Below, piece by piece: positions 8,533-17,767 of a stretch of DNA of 64,000 nucleotides (positions are counted from its first letter, which is position 1; each line of letters begins with the position of its first letter). The DNA lies in the NCBI RefSeq assembly GCF_001510665.1, contig NZ_LMTI01000001.1, positions 459,772-523,771 on the forward strand. Reading direction: 5' to 3'. The DNA is from Bacillus sp. FJAT-27445. Lineage in GTDB: Bacteria > Bacillota > Bacilli > Bacillales > Cytobacillaceae. The notes under the pieces were generated by a model that searched no databases, was not told the DNA's origin, and saw nothing but the letters and a program-made list of their open reading frames with translations. The position numbers and the translations under genes are program-made.

Positions 8533-10468
8533 TAAGGATTTGATCCTCCAGATTGCACGGAGTGTCGGCTGGATTTCGATCGTGTATTTCCTCGTCCTCC
8601 TTTTTATCCTGCCAATCAGGATGTTGATGTTGTATTCGGATAGGGAACTGCATGTATGGACCCCAAGCGAAACTTTATTCCAATATGATTTTGGTATACA
8701 ATTCGTCCTTGTGATTGCAGCGCCAGTGCTGTTGTCGGTTTTCCTGTACCGATTCCTTCACGTCAAGCAATGGTCGGACCTGATGCACAGCCTTCCGGTA
8801 AAAAGAACGCATATTTACCATTTTTATACGGTGGCGGGATTTGTTTTCCTTGTACTACCAATCCTGCTTATTTCGGCAATCATTCTTGCCATGCAAACGG
8901 CATATGGCTGGAATCTCTATATGTCTGTTGAAGATATCGCCGTTTGGGCTGGGCTGACGATTGTTTTTAATATTGTCATTTACCTCGCTGGGGTTTTCGT
9001 CGCCATGGTAACCGGCATTTCCGCGGTCCAGGCAGTACTAACATATATCTTCTTGCTGTTTCCTGCGGGTATCTCCCTATTGGTCATTTACAACCTCGGG
9101 ATGTTGCTCTACGGGTTCCCGAGCAGTTATTACAGGATCAACAACATTGAATATTTATCGCCAATCACGCACCTGACGATCATGGAATCGGCAAATGGGC
9201 ATATTGGCTGGAAACAAGCGCTGATTTATTTGGCAATATCGGCCGTTTTGTATGTACTTGGCCTATTTATCTATCAAAAAAGGAAAACAGAAGCAGCCTC
9301 TGATGCGATTGCTTTTGACTCACTAAAAGTAGTTTTTAAATTTGGCGTTACCGTCTGCACGATGATGCTAGGCGGAATGTATTTCGGGAACGGCCAGCAC
9401 ACTATGGGATGGATGGTGTTTGGTTATGCGTTTGGGGCATTCATCGGATACTTTGTTGCCGAAATGGTTTTGCAAAAAACATGGCGGGTTTTCGGGAATC
9501 TTCGCGGGTTTGCGGTATACGCCGGAGTAATCGTCCTGTTGATTTTGGGTCTCCAGGCTTTTGGCCCGTACGAAAAGCATATTCCCGCCCAAAACGAAAT
9601 CAAAAGCGTAATGGTTACCGAATTTCTCCACAGGTATGAAGAAGCCGATTTGTTGTATCGCCCGGTTCCGCTGAAAGGCGAAAAGGCAATCGAAATGGTC
9701 CGGAAGCTTCATGCCGCCATTATCCAACGGGAAAAATCAAACTGGCAGGATCCGCGGATTACCCAGCAGTTTTTCTTTACGTATGAACTGGAAAACGGCA
9801 AAAAGGTTGTCCGTGAATACAACATCAACGCCGATGAATACAAATCATGGCTCAGGCCTCTCCAGTTAACAAAGGAATACAAGCATTCCATCAATCCGAT
9901 TTTTAAATTAAAAGAGTCCTCGGTACGGAAAATTCGGATAAACGATGGCGTTGGATTAAACAAAAAAGTTCTGATTTCCGACAGCCAAGAGGTTAAAAAG
10001 GCTCTCGCCATTTTAAAAAGAGAAGTCGAAAATGAGTCGTATGAAGAATGGAAATACCCAATCGGCACAAAAGCGGTCATCGAAATCGAATCCTACCAGG
10101 GAGTGGTTCAGCTCGACTTAAAAAAATCATACAATGAGTTCGCCGCTTGGCTGAATGAAAATGAACTTTTGGAGGAAGCAACCGTCTCTGCAAATGATGT
10201 GGACTACATCGCAGTTATGAAAAATGCCCCGGATTTAATGCACCAATACGGAATCGAAGAATTGTTTGAAGGTCCGATGAAGCAAGATCCAAGTACATTA
10301 ATCATAAAAGACAAAAAAGACATTCAGCAGGCATTGGACCAGTCAAGGAATGGCTGGAACGAAAGCGATGCCTATGTCACGGTCGTAGTTTATAAACCGT
10401 ACGGAATGAAGGAATTGAGGTCATTTGACGAAAAGAATGTTCCGGATTTTATTAAAAGCCATTTTTAA
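8507..10468 (+). CDS. ABC permease with large C-terminal extracytoplasmic domain
   Basis: 653 residues. The N-terminal 400 contain about eight to ten membrane helices; the final 270-280 residues are hydrophilic and alpha/beta (for example ITQQFFFTYELENGKKVV and IESYQGVVQLDL), probably outside the membrane. This half-membrane, half-soluble plan matches Bacillus permeases encoded after YtrA/YtrB-type genes; the soluble part resembles the domain called DUF6449. Start ATG 8507 has GGGGG 9 nt upstream and overlaps the ATPase gene, implying translational coupling. Third gene of the operon. Confidence 0.75.
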   Translation: MPSRMSLFNKDLILQIARSVGWISIVYFLVLLFILPIRMLMLYSDRELHVWTPSETLFQYDFGIQFVLVIAAPVLLSVFLYRFLHVKQWSDLMHSLPVKRTHIYHFYTVAGFVFLVLPILLISAIILAMQTAYGWNLYMSVEDIAVWAGLTIVFNIVIYLAGVFVAMVTGISAVQAVLTYIFLLFPAGISLLVIYNLGMLLYGFPSSYYRINNIEYLSPITHLTIMESANGHIGWKQALIYLAISAVLYVLGLFIYQKRKTEAASDAIAFDSLKVVFKFGVTVCTMMLGGMYFGNGQHTMGWMVFGYAFGAFIGYFVAEMVLQKTWRVFGNLRGFAVYAGVIVLLILGLQAFGPYEKHIPAQNEIKSVMVTEFLHRYEEADLLYRPVPLKGEKAIEMVRKLHAAIIQREKSNWQDPRITQQFFFTYELENGKKVVREYNINADEYKSWLRPLQLTKEYKHSINPIFKLKESSVRKIRINDGVGLNKKVLISDSQEVKKALAILKREVENESYEEWKYPIGTKAVIEIESYQGVVQLDLKKSYNEFAAWLNENELLEEATVSANDVDYIAVMKNAPDLMHQYGIEELFEGPMKQDPSTLIIKDKKDIQQALDQSRNGWNESDAYVTVVVYKPYGMKELRSFDEKNVPDFIKSHF

Positions 10469-10504
10469 TATGTACTTTTTTACAAACGAAAGGTGGGCAA
10501 CCGG

Positions 10505-11026
10505 ATGAACGAGCTGGACTTTGACTATTTATATACAACCTACGCGGGCAAGCTCCGTCAAATCGCATATGGAATTATCAGGGACATCCACCTCGCCGAG
10601 GATGTTGTCCAGGAGAGTTTTTTAAAAGCATACAAAAAACTTGGTACGATTCAGGACACGGGTAAAATCGCCGCCTGGCTTGGTTCTGTGACAAGAAGGA
10701 CTGCTCTTGATTTTGTAAGGGGAGAAAAACGGAAGCGCTGGATGCCTGCCGACCAAACGATTATGGAACAACGGATTTCGGAGCAGGGATCCGCTGAATC
10801 GACCGAGAAGAAGATTGAAATGATGGCGCTTAAGGAAGAGGTGCGCTGTGCCGTTTTCCGGATGGGGTTGGAGTACCAGAATGTGCTTGTGCTCCGGATT
10901 GATTACGGTTTGAAAGAGGATGAAATCGCGTCCAAGCTGAATCTTAAATCGGGTACGGTCAGGACGCGGCTCTACCGGGCGCGGCTCCATTTGAGAAAGA
11001 CAGTCCTTGAGAAGCAGTCCGCATGA
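10505..11026 (+). CDS. ECF-type RNA polymerase sigma factor
   Basis: About 173 residues with sigma region 2 (AEDVVQESFLKAYKKLG) and region 4 (DEIASKLNLKSGTVRTRLYRARLHLRK), and no region 3, as in extracytoplasmic-function sigma factors. AGGTGGG precedes ATG 10505 by about 8 nt. It lies 36 nt after the YtrB-like operon and 34 nt before a MacB-type ABC pair. No anti-sigma gene is adjacent, unlike the two ECF genes at 43,308 and 59,933. It may read through with either operon and probably directs the ABC genes or an envelope regulon. Confidence 0.87.
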   Translation: MNELDFDYLYTTYAGKLRQIAYGIIRDIHLAEDVVQESFLKAYKKLGTIQDTGKIAAWLGSVTRRTALDFVRGEKRKRWMPADQTIMEQRISEQGSAESTEKKIEMMALKEEVRCAVFRMGLEYQNVLVLRIDYGLKEDEIASKLNLKSGTVRTRLYRARLHLRKTVLEKQSA

Positions 11027-11060
11027 TTCTTGTAAAATTTTTCAGATTAGGAGATTCATT

Positions 11061-11750
11061 ATGATTACGATACAGAATTTGTCCCACGACTTTGAAATTG
11101 GGAAAAAGGGTAACAAGACGGTGATTCCAGTCCTTAAGGATGTTTCGCTTACGGTTGAAAAAGGGGAAATTGTTACGATCGTCGGTCGGAGCGGTTCGGG
11201 GAAATCGACACTTCTCAACCTTGTGAGCGGGTTTATCCGCCCGAAGAAAGGCGAAATCATCATTAACGGAACGAATGTTTCGAGCTTAAATGAGGCGAAG
11301 TTCGCTGATTTCCGGATCAGGCACCTAGGCTTTATCTTTCAAAGCTTTCAGCTGATCCCGAGTATGACGGCGTATGAAAACGTTGAATTGCCGCTTGTTT
11401 TACAGGGAATGAGCGAGTCCAGGCGGAAACAGAAAACGGAAGAGATGCTGGCGAAAGTCGGCTTGCTTGAATACAGGGATCACTATCCGGGAGAACTTTC
11501 CGGCGGCCAGCAGCAGCGGGTCAGTATTTCAAGGGCGCTAATCATCAATCCGCCAATCATCCTTGCAGACGAACCGACAGGAAGCCTGGATAGCGAAACG
11601 GAAAAGGAACTCCTCGATTTCATCGTCCAGCTGAACCGGGAGCTCGGCATCACATTCCTGATCATCACTCACGATGAACAGGTAGCGAGGATTGGGCACC
11701 GCACGGTTGAACTGAGGGATGGCAGGGTTTTTGAGGGGGTACACGCATGA
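11061..11750 (+). CDS. ABC transporter ATP-binding protein (MacB/LolD type)
   Basis: 229 residues with Walker A GRSGSGKST, Q-loop FQSFQLIPSMTAYENVELPL, signature LSGGQQQR, Walker B IILADEPTGSLD and H-loop ITHD. The PSMTAYENVELPL stretch is typical of the MacB/LolD/YknY group that powers FtsX-like permeases. Start ATG 11061 follows TAGGAG. Its TGA overlaps the permease ATG (ATGA), so the two are translationally coupled. Probable role: mechanotransmission or export of a peptide or lipid at the envelope. Confidence 0.9.
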   Translation: MITIQNLSHDFEIGKKGNKTVIPVLKDVSLTVEKGEIVTIVGRSGSGKSTLLNLVSGFIRPKKGEIIINGTNVSSLNEAKFADFRIRHLGFIFQSFQLIPSMTAYENVELPLVLQGMSESRRKQKTEEMLAKVGLLEYRDHYPGELSGGQQQRVSISRALIINPPIILADEPTGSLDSETEKELLDFIVQLNRELGITFLIITHDEQVARIGHRTVELRDGRVFEGVHA

Positions 11751-13096
11751 AGCTGAAGGATCAGTTCCGGTTCGTCCGGCAAAATATGAAAAAAAGCAAG
11801 ACCCGCGTTTTTATGACGATATTGGCAGCGGCGATGGGGAGCGCATTCCTTATTGTCCTCGCCTCAGTAGGGTTTGGCCTGCATTCATCGGTCGTAAAAG
11901 AAATCACCGAGCGGCAGATTGTAACGGAGATTCAAGTTCACGGGAAGTCGGAAAGTACAGATGGACACCACCAAGTTACTGATAAAGACATAGCCAAATT
12001 TGAGAAAATCAATAATGTTAAGGCAGTGACAAGGCGGAAAAGCCTTCAGCAGGAAGGGTACTTTGAATACGGCAGCCATGAAGCGTTCGCCCAGACCGTT
12101 GTTACCCATATGCCTTCCGAGCTGAAAGCCGGCTTTGAATTGTCTGAGGGCAAGGTTGCTGAAAAAGACAACGAAATCATCCTTGGCTACAATTTCCTCG
12201 ATGGGTTTGTCCCGAAGAATTTTGAAGGCGACGACCTGTACGACAATACTGGGAAAATTAAGAAAGAGCACCAGGTTGGCGAATCATTGCTCGGAAAAAC
12301 GCTGACACTGACGGTCCGGAAGTTCGAGGATGGCAAAGAAGTGAAAAAGCCGTTCGAGGTAATAGTGGCAGGCATAAGAAAAGAGCCTTCGAAACAATGG
12401 ATGCATGACAGGACCGTTTTTATTTCCGAAGGCCTTATGAAGCAAATTGAAGCATTCACCGGAACGCCGCGGGGCATGATGAAGGACCAGAACAACCCAA
12501 ATATGGAAGTCGAGCCGCGTCCGGATGATTCCTATGATGAAGTGAAAGTGTACGCTAAAAATCTTGAAGCGGTTAAAGCAATTTCAGATAAACTTGAAAA
12601 AGATAAGTATTATGTCTACTCGGTCGTGAGCGAGTTGAAAAATGTTAATACGATGTTCACGATTGTAAAAGCCGGATTGATCTTCATCGGCACCATAGCC
12701 GTCCTGATTGCCTCGATTGGCATTTACAACACGATGACAATGGCGGTCACCGAGCGCTCACAGGATATCGGCATCATGAAGGCAATCGGCGCGAATCCGA
12801 AAACAATAAAGAGCATTTTCCTTTTGGAGAGCAGCTACATCGGAATTATCGGCGCCATGATTGGAACGACGGTCGCCTATTTGATCAGCTTTGCCGTCAA
12901 CTTCAGCCTCCCGCTCATCATCGAGCAGGCATTCGGTGAAACTCCGCCGGAAGGTCTAATGTTCAGCAGCATCCCTTGGTCGCTTCCCGTTATCAGCTTC
13001 GTCATTTGTTATCTAGTTACAATCATTTCCGGCTTACGTCCGGCAAAGCGCGCGACCCAGGTCGATGTGCTCAGCGCACTGAGAAGGGAAGTATAA
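11747..13096 (+). CDS. FtsX/MacB-like ABC permease
   Basis: 449 residues. One N-terminal helix (VFMTILAAAMGSAFLIVLASV), a long extracytoplasmic domain of about 240 residues, then three helices in the C-terminal FtsX core. The core includes YNTMTMAVTERSQDIGIMKAIGA, the coupling motif of MacB permeases. Partner of the ATPase that it overlaps by 4 nt. Followed by a strong terminator, so it closes this transcription unit. Confidence 0.88.
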   Translation: MKLKDQFRFVRQNMKKSKTRVFMTILAAAMGSAFLIVLASVGFGLHSSVVKEITERQIVTEIQVHGKSESTDGHHQVTDKDIAKFEKINNVKAVTRRKSLQQEGYFEYGSHEAFAQTVVTHMPSELKAGFELSEGKVAEKDNEIILGYNFLDGFVPKNFEGDDLYDNTGKIKKEHQVGESLLGKTLTLTVRKFEDGKEVKKPFEVIVAGIRKEPSKQWMHDRTVFISEGLMKQIEAFTGTPRGMMKDQNNPNMEVEPRPDDSYDEVKVYAKNLEAVKAISDKLEKDKYYVYSVVSELKNVNTMFTIVKAGLIFIGTIAVLIASIGIYNTMTMAVTERSQDIGIMKAIGANPKTIKSIFLLESSYIGIIGAMIGTTVAYLISFAVNFSLPLIIEQAFGETPPEGLMFSSIPWSLPVISFVICYLVTIISGLRPAKRATQVDVLSALRREV

Positions 13097-13106
13097 GTTT
13101 GTTTGT

Positions 13107-13149
13107 GGAGCATCCTGGCTGGGTTGGGCTGGGGTGCTCTTTTTTTTTA
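13107..13149 (+). terminator. Terminator of the MacB-type operon
   Basis: GGAGCATCC...GGGGTGCTC stem followed by nine T. Confidence 0.85.
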
Positions 13150-13206
13150 GTTTGTTGCACAAAGACACTGTTGATGAACTCCGGTGGGTTCGGGGTTAAC
13201 ACGTGG

Positions 13207-13425
13207 CGGTTGTCACGATAATCCATGATGATTAGTGACAACCAATGGCTAAAACCCGTCTTGGTTGTCAGAATAAGCCCGGATATGTGACAACCGAGGG
13301 CCCAAATCGGGTTCGGTTGTCAGAATAAGCCCGGATATGTGACAACCGAGGGCCCAAATCGGGTTTGGTTGTCAGAATAAGCCCGGATATGTGACAACCG
13401 CAGGTCAAAATTCGGTTTGGTTGTC
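13207..13425. repeat. 52-bp hairpin repeat array, family 1, second copy
   Basis: Four to five units. Three consecutive units contain CGGTTGTCAG/TTGGTTGTCAG ... GGATATGTGACAACCG, with perfect 8-9 bp inverted arms, alternating with linkers GAGGGCCCAAATCGGG or CAGGTCAAAATTCGG. The sequence is nearly identical to the array at 1-240. The whole of 13,150-13,625 otherwise holds no gene I can support. Confidence 0.85.
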
Positions 13426-13625
13426 ATTAAGTCAAGACGTGGAATTCTTGTAGTTAGGGCGGAGTTTTTAGTTAAGCGACATTTTGAGATAGCGAGTGCT
13501 AGCAGATAGATACCTATTGCTATCAATTGCTAAAATTCATAGATACAGACGGTTCTTACCCATGTGTCCCCAAGCTCTTGTTAGGAAACAGCTATTCTAC
13601 AAATCCCCCCTCACCCCGCCATAAC

Positions 13626-13662
13626 ACAAAAAACCCCAAGCCGAAACCCGGCCCGGGGCACA
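13626..13662 (-). terminator. Terminator of the M2-like peptidase gene
   Basis: On the minus strand CCCCGGGCCG...CGGCTTGGGG followed by TTTTTT. Confidence 0.8.
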
Positions 13663-13669
13663 TAAATTT

Positions 13670-15244
13670 CTAGCAATACAACTCAACAAAATACTGCGGA
13701 TTCAGTTTCTCGCCTGTTACCCGGGCGATTTTTTCGTTCCATGGATAGACGGCGCCTGGCTTGAAGAATTCCTCAATCAAGAGCCTGCCGGTTTCTTCAG
13801 TAAAGAAATCAGGTGAAATCGTCCGCTCAATGTAGCGCTGAAGCTGGGCGGCAGTAAGTTCGCCGAGTGCATAGTTATGATAATAAACCGGTGCTAGCGT
13901 GAAATGGATTTTTGCCGCCCAATCCGGATTGTCAACATCATCCGGCGGAGTGACAAGCTGGATGTCCTGGACGGTTTTCCACCAAAGGGAATTCAAATCC
14001 TGATCAGGATTGTCATATAGTTCTTTTTCAAAAAAGACGAAGGTAATGATCCAGCGGGCGGAAATAAGCATTTGCAGCTGCTGGAATTTTTCCAGTTCTG
14101 GAGCCAATTCAGAAATTGTCGCCTCATCAAGACCGAGGAAACGCGACAGCCAGCGCTGATCCTTGCCCATTTTTCCAAAAAGCATTGCAATGGCTTCGGT
14201 TGTCAGCGTGTGGCTGTAGGAACGAAGGGCAAACGGCAGGCTGGAATCAATGTATTTAAAATATGCGGCATGCCCGAACTCGTGAAGGTTCGTTTCCATC
14301 CAATACGCATTCTCGGTCAGGTTACACAGTACGCGGACATCGCCGGAACGGTCAATATCGGTGCAAAATGCGGTCGGGTTTTTCTTCTCACGCGGGTAAA
14401 GATCACTTTTTTCGTAAAGGTCAGTAACATCTATTCCCATCGCATTGAAAGTGTCCGATGTTAGTCCGACTAGGTCCTTACCTTTGTAAAAACTGTCGAG
14501 ATTCGTTGCATCGGAAGGGGGAGCTTCCTGGAAAAACGGGTCCACGTAGTGCCACTGGCGGATTTCGGATACATCAATCCCGAATTTCTCCGCAAGCCGG
14601 CCATCGAGTTCCGCTTTCATCGAGCGGTAGGTAGAATCCGACTGCTCAATAAAATCCTTGAAGATGCCCATCACTTCATCACGGTCAAGCTCCTGAAGCT
14701 CAAACGCCATTTCGTAGTAATTGTTGTAGCCAAGCAGACGAGCTGACTCATTCCGCTTTTTAATAAGCTCAAGCAAATCCTTTTCGACTTCACGGCCCAC
14801 TTCCTTGCTGGCGAACCAGACCTTTTTGCGTAGCTCTTGGTCGCTGCTGTTCATCAGCACATCACGAATATCATTTGCCGAATACGCCTTGCCATCGACT
14901 TCCGGTGAATAGGTATTAAAGCGCAAATTAAGTTCGGAGGACCGCTTTGACAGGTCTGCGAGGATTTCCTCAGGAAGCTGGTTCCGCTTCATGTTGTTAA
15001 CAAACAGTTCAAGTTGTCGCTTCTGAACTTCATTAAGTCCATCTTCTTTTAAAAATTGCTGGGCTTTCTCATATGTATCCTTGTTGGCAAAAAATAAACT
15101 GAATGCAGTGCTTGCTTTTGTCAGCTTGCCAGCCCATTCTGGGTCCCCGGTTGTCTGTGCCATCCAGCTTGTGTTTGTCACGTTTTTTAAAAGTGTTTCC
15201 ATTTCCTCATTTAACCCCTGCAAAAAAGTTTCAACACTAGACAT
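13670..15244 (-). CDS. Zinc metallopeptidase, M2/M3 (oligopeptidase) type
   Basis: 524 residues, almost wholly helical, cytosolic. The catalytic HEFGH is at 321-325 with the downstream zinc glutamate in TTEAIAM (about E350). The arrangement is that of gluzincin oligopeptidases: Bacillus homologues are commonly called M2-family (ACE-like) or M3-like. The enzyme likely trims peptides. The frame is open to 15,400 with a hydrophobic leader, but GGAGAG 8 nt before ATG 15,244 marks the true start, so the leader is not translated. Monocistronic. Confidence 0.82.
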   Translation of the reverse strand: MSSVETFLQGLNEEMETLLKNVTNTSWMAQTTGDPEWAGKLTKASTAFSLFFANKDTYEKAQQFLKEDGLNEVQKRQLELFVNNMKRNQLPEEILADLSKRSSELNLRFNTYSPEVDGKAYSANDIRDVLMNSSDQELRKKVWFASKEVGREVEKDLLELIKKRNESARLLGYNNYYEMAFELQELDRDEVMGIFKDFIEQSDSTYRSMKAELDGRLAEKFGIDVSEIRQWHYVDPFFQEAPPSDATNLDSFYKGKDLVGLTSDTFNAMGIDVTDLYEKSDLYPREKKNPTAFCTDIDRSGDVRVLCNLTENAYWMETNLHEFGHAAYFKYIDSSLPFALRSYSHTLTTEAIAMLFGKMGKDQRWLSRFLGLDEATISELAPELEKFQQLQMLISARWIITFVFFEKELYDNPDQDLNSLWWKTVQDIQLVTPPDDVDNPDWAAKIHFTLAPVYYHNYALGELTAAQLQRYIERTISPDFFTEETGRLLIEEFFKPGAVYPWNEKIARVTGEKLNPQYFVELYC

Positions 15245-15350
15245 TGTGCTCTCTCCATTTCTACCATAAAATTGTCTTAATACTAAAAATTGTATAACAA
15301 TTATAATGAAACTACCATACATTAATATTTTTAGAAAAGGGGTCGTAATC

Positions 15351-15677
15351 ATGGAGATCAAAAAACTGACAGAAAAAGATGCGGAATTATATAGGAACAT
15401 TAGGCTGGAAGCATTACGTGCCCATCCGGAAGCGTTTGGCTCCAGTTATGAGGAAGAACTGGAATATCCGCTTTCTTTATTCGAGGAAAGGTTCAAGAAC
15501 GGTCCCGCTGTGACACTCGGAGCCTTTGTGGAGGGCGAATTGGCAGTCACATCTAGCAATTCCCCAGCGAAAAAGCTGTACGAATCACTAGGATTTGTCA
15601 CATATGGAGTGGACCGAAATGCTCTACTGATAAACGGGCAATACTACAGCGAGGATTTAATGGTGCTCAAGGTTTAG
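15351..15677 (+). pseudogene. GNAT acetyltransferase with the acetyl-CoA-binding core deleted
   Basis: A 108-codon open frame. The first 60 residues are a normal GNAT N-terminus (IKKLTEKDAELYRNIRLEAL...HPEAFGSSYEEE) and the last 45 a normal C-terminus (SSNSPAKKLYESLGFV), but they are joined directly at GEL-AVTSS. About 55-60 residues that should hold strands 3-4 and motif A (Q/R-x-x-G-x-G/A), the acetyl-CoA site, are missing in frame. Usual family length is about 165-170. The ribosome site (AAAAGGGG) is intact, so a protein may be made, but not an acetyltransferase. Confidence 0.78.
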
Positions 15678-15740
15678 AAAAGAAATTGCGAATAGCGTAT
15701 CAAAGTGACCGTGTTTACCTTAATAATAGGGGGAATTCTT

Positions 15741-16211
15741 TTGAGAAAAAGAACGTACCAGGACGGTTTCATGCAAAGAAAATGGTTAGTACTTCTTGCA
15801 GCAATCCTGATTGCCCTTTTGCTTTTTATTATCATTTCAGGAATTGCCGACAATAAGGAGATGACAATTTCGGAAGTAGCAGGCGAGGATTTTGAAAAAA
15901 TCACAAAAATTGTTTTTAGAGATGGCAGAGGGAAGAATCAGCCATTCAGCCTCGAGGATGCCGGCAAAATAGACGAGTTTTTAGGACAAATCAACGGCTA
16001 TGTGGTTAAAAAAGAGAAGAATCACGAAAAAACTGTTGGGTGGAATCACGGAGCCGACTTTTACATTGGTAACAAAAAGGTTATGAGCATTATTTTCAAA
16101 AACCCCCTTATTATTGATGGAAAATACTACGAAACTATAAAAGGGCAAATGAAGCCCGCTGATATCGATCACTTCATCCAATCCGTAAATCCGGAATGGA
16201 AGCTGCCCTAA
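15741..16211 (+). CDS. Membrane-anchored protein, unknown function
   Basis: 156 residues: a short basic N-terminus, one transmembrane helix (about 14-34, WLVLLAAILIALLLFIIISG) and an external domain of about 120 residues with alternating strands. AGGGGG precedes TTG 15,741; the frame continues upstream to 15,705 without a ribosome site. It lies 21 nt before the APH-like gene and is probably cotranscribed. No named family recognised. Confidence 0.6.
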   Translation: MRKRTYQDGFMQRKWLVLLAAILIALLLFIIISGIADNKEMTISEVAGEDFEKITKIVFRDGRGKNQPFSLEDAGKIDEFLGQINGYVVKKEKNHEKTVGWNHGADFYIGNKKVMSIIFKNPLIIDGKYYETIKGQMKPADIDHFIQSVNPEWKLP

Positions 16212-16232
16212 ATTAATGAGGAGAGCCTATAC

Positions 16233-17162
16233 ATGAGTAGAATCATAGACTTGCCAAAGGATTTTATAGAGAAAATAACCGGTGCTTTCGGAGTGGCGGG
16301 AGAAAAGTGGCTAGCTGGGTTGGAGGAACAAGTTCGCTACTATGCCGAAAAATGGAACCTGGAGATAGAAGGTCCGGTTCCAAACCTTTCCTATAATTAC
16401 GTTGCTAAAGCGAAGGATAAAGGCGGAAAATCAGTCATCCTAAAGCTTGGGGTACCCAATTGGGAATTCACGAATGAGGCCAGGGCGGTAAGGACGTACA
16501 ATGGAAACGGTTTTGTAAAATTGCTTGACGAGGATACCGAAAACGGAGCTATGTTGCTTGAGCAGCTGGTTCCTGGCCAAAATCTGTCATCAGTCTCAGA
16601 TGAGGTGCAGGTGACAAATGAATTCATCAATGTCTGGAAAATAGTGCGCAGGCCGCTGCCGCCTGGCCATGCATTTCCATCGATCATGGATTGGGCTGCC
16701 GGACTAGACAGGTACAAGGGGATGTTCCCGGCTGGCGGGGAACCGATACCATTTGAAACAATCGACACAGCGGAAGCATTTTTCAAAGAGCTTGCAGAAA
16801 TGGGTGATGAGCAGCTGCTTCACGGCGATCTCCACCATGAAAACATCCTTTATTCACAAGGGCGGGGCTGGCTGGCGATCGATCCAAAAGGTGTTGCAGG
16901 AAACCCGTATTTTGACCTCGTATCCTTTCTAGTAAACTACATAAATGAAAAACCCGATCCAAAGGGTTTGTTAAAGTTAAGAGTCGAGCTGATTTCAAAA
17001 GAGCTAGGTATTGACCGGGAATTGCTCCTGAAAGCGGCTATCGCACTCGCAACCCTATTCGCCTGCTGGGGCATTGAGGACAAAGCGGGCTGGAAGGAAA
17101 CGTACCAGTGCGTACTTTGGTTCAAGGAACTTCTTGCCGAAACAATAATCGATAAAAAATAG
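16233..17162 (+). CDS. APH(6)-like aminoglycoside/hydroxyurea phosphotransferase
   Basis: 309 residues with a kinase-like fold. The phosphotransfer loop is LLHGDLHHENIL (H-G-D-x4-N) and the metal-binding element is AIDPKGVAGNPYFD; the DPKG variant is distinctive for the APH(6)/StrB and hydroxyurea-kinase group (ATP-dependent O-phosphorylation). A chromosomal Bacillus copy need not confer resistance; the natural substrate is unknown. It lies between a membrane protein (21 nt upstream) and a Nudix gene (13 nt downstream), so probably forms an operon. Confidence 0.82.
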   Translation: MSRIIDLPKDFIEKITGAFGVAGEKWLAGLEEQVRYYAEKWNLEIEGPVPNLSYNYVAKAKDKGGKSVILKLGVPNWEFTNEARAVRTYNGNGFVKLLDEDTENGAMLLEQLVPGQNLSSVSDEVQVTNEFINVWKIVRRPLPPGHAFPSIMDWAAGLDRYKGMFPAGGEPIPFETIDTAEAFFKELAEMGDEQLLHGDLHHENILYSQGRGWLAIDPKGVAGNPYFDLVSFLVNYINEKPDPKGLLKLRVELISKELGIDRELLLKAAIALATLFACWGIEDKAGWKETYQCVLWFKELLAETIIDKK

Positions 17163-17175
17163 AGAAGGTGAACCA

Positions 17176-17544
17176 TTGATTTCACAGGGAGTTGTAATAA
17201 AAGGTAACTACGTATTAATGGTTAAACAATATGTCCAAAGGGGCGATATTGTTTGGAATTTCCCCGGTGGCGGGATTGAAATGAATGAAACGCCGGAATG
17301 GGCATGCATAAGGGAAATACAGGAGGAAACAGGCTATGAAGTCGCCATTACTAGACTACTCGCAAAGAACGACTCAAAGTATACATTCGAAGCGGAATTA
17401 ATCGGCGGGAGCCTGCATGTAGACAAAGAACACGAAGCAAACAGCGATATCATTGATGCCGCCTGGATCAGCCTCGATGATAAGGAGAAATTCGACAGCT
17501 ATACCACGCCCATAATTGAACTTTTGAATTTGAATGTTGGGTAG
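17176..17544 (+). CDS. Nudix hydrolase
   Basis: 122 residues. The Nudix box is GGGIEMNETPEWACIREIQEETGYEV in pattern G-x5-E-x7-R-E-I-x-E-E-x-G (about 31-53), with the metal-binding glutamates present. It hydrolyses a nucleoside diphosphate linked to another group; substrate unassigned. TTG start with GAAGGTG 6 nt upstream. Third gene of the 15,741-17,544 unit. Confidence 0.85.
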   Translation: MISQGVVIKGNYVLMVKQYVQRGDIVWNFPGGGIEMNETPEWACIREIQEETGYEVAITRLLAKNDSKYTFEAELIGGSLHVDKEHEANSDIIDAAWISLDDKEKFDSYTTPIIELLNLNVG

Positions 17545-17767
17545 GAAGAGAAATGAAATTGCCATGCTATTATTTTTAGGTCGCTTAAAAACGATCGATC
17601 TTCCAACATGCGTAAGTTACATCCATTGAAGGGTGACACATTTTGAAAAAAGGAGATTCCTGGGAATGATTTAATGAGACCACTCCTTAAAGCTTGTCCT
17701 ACAAACTAGGTGATTTAGATTGGCTTACTTGCTTTTATAAAAAGGAAAACCAGAAATGGGGTTTAGG

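Noticed and set aside
16233-17162. Acquired aminoglycoside-resistance gene
   Set aside because: It lies in an ordinary operon without mobile elements; APH(6)-like kinases are often chromosomal with unknown substrate.
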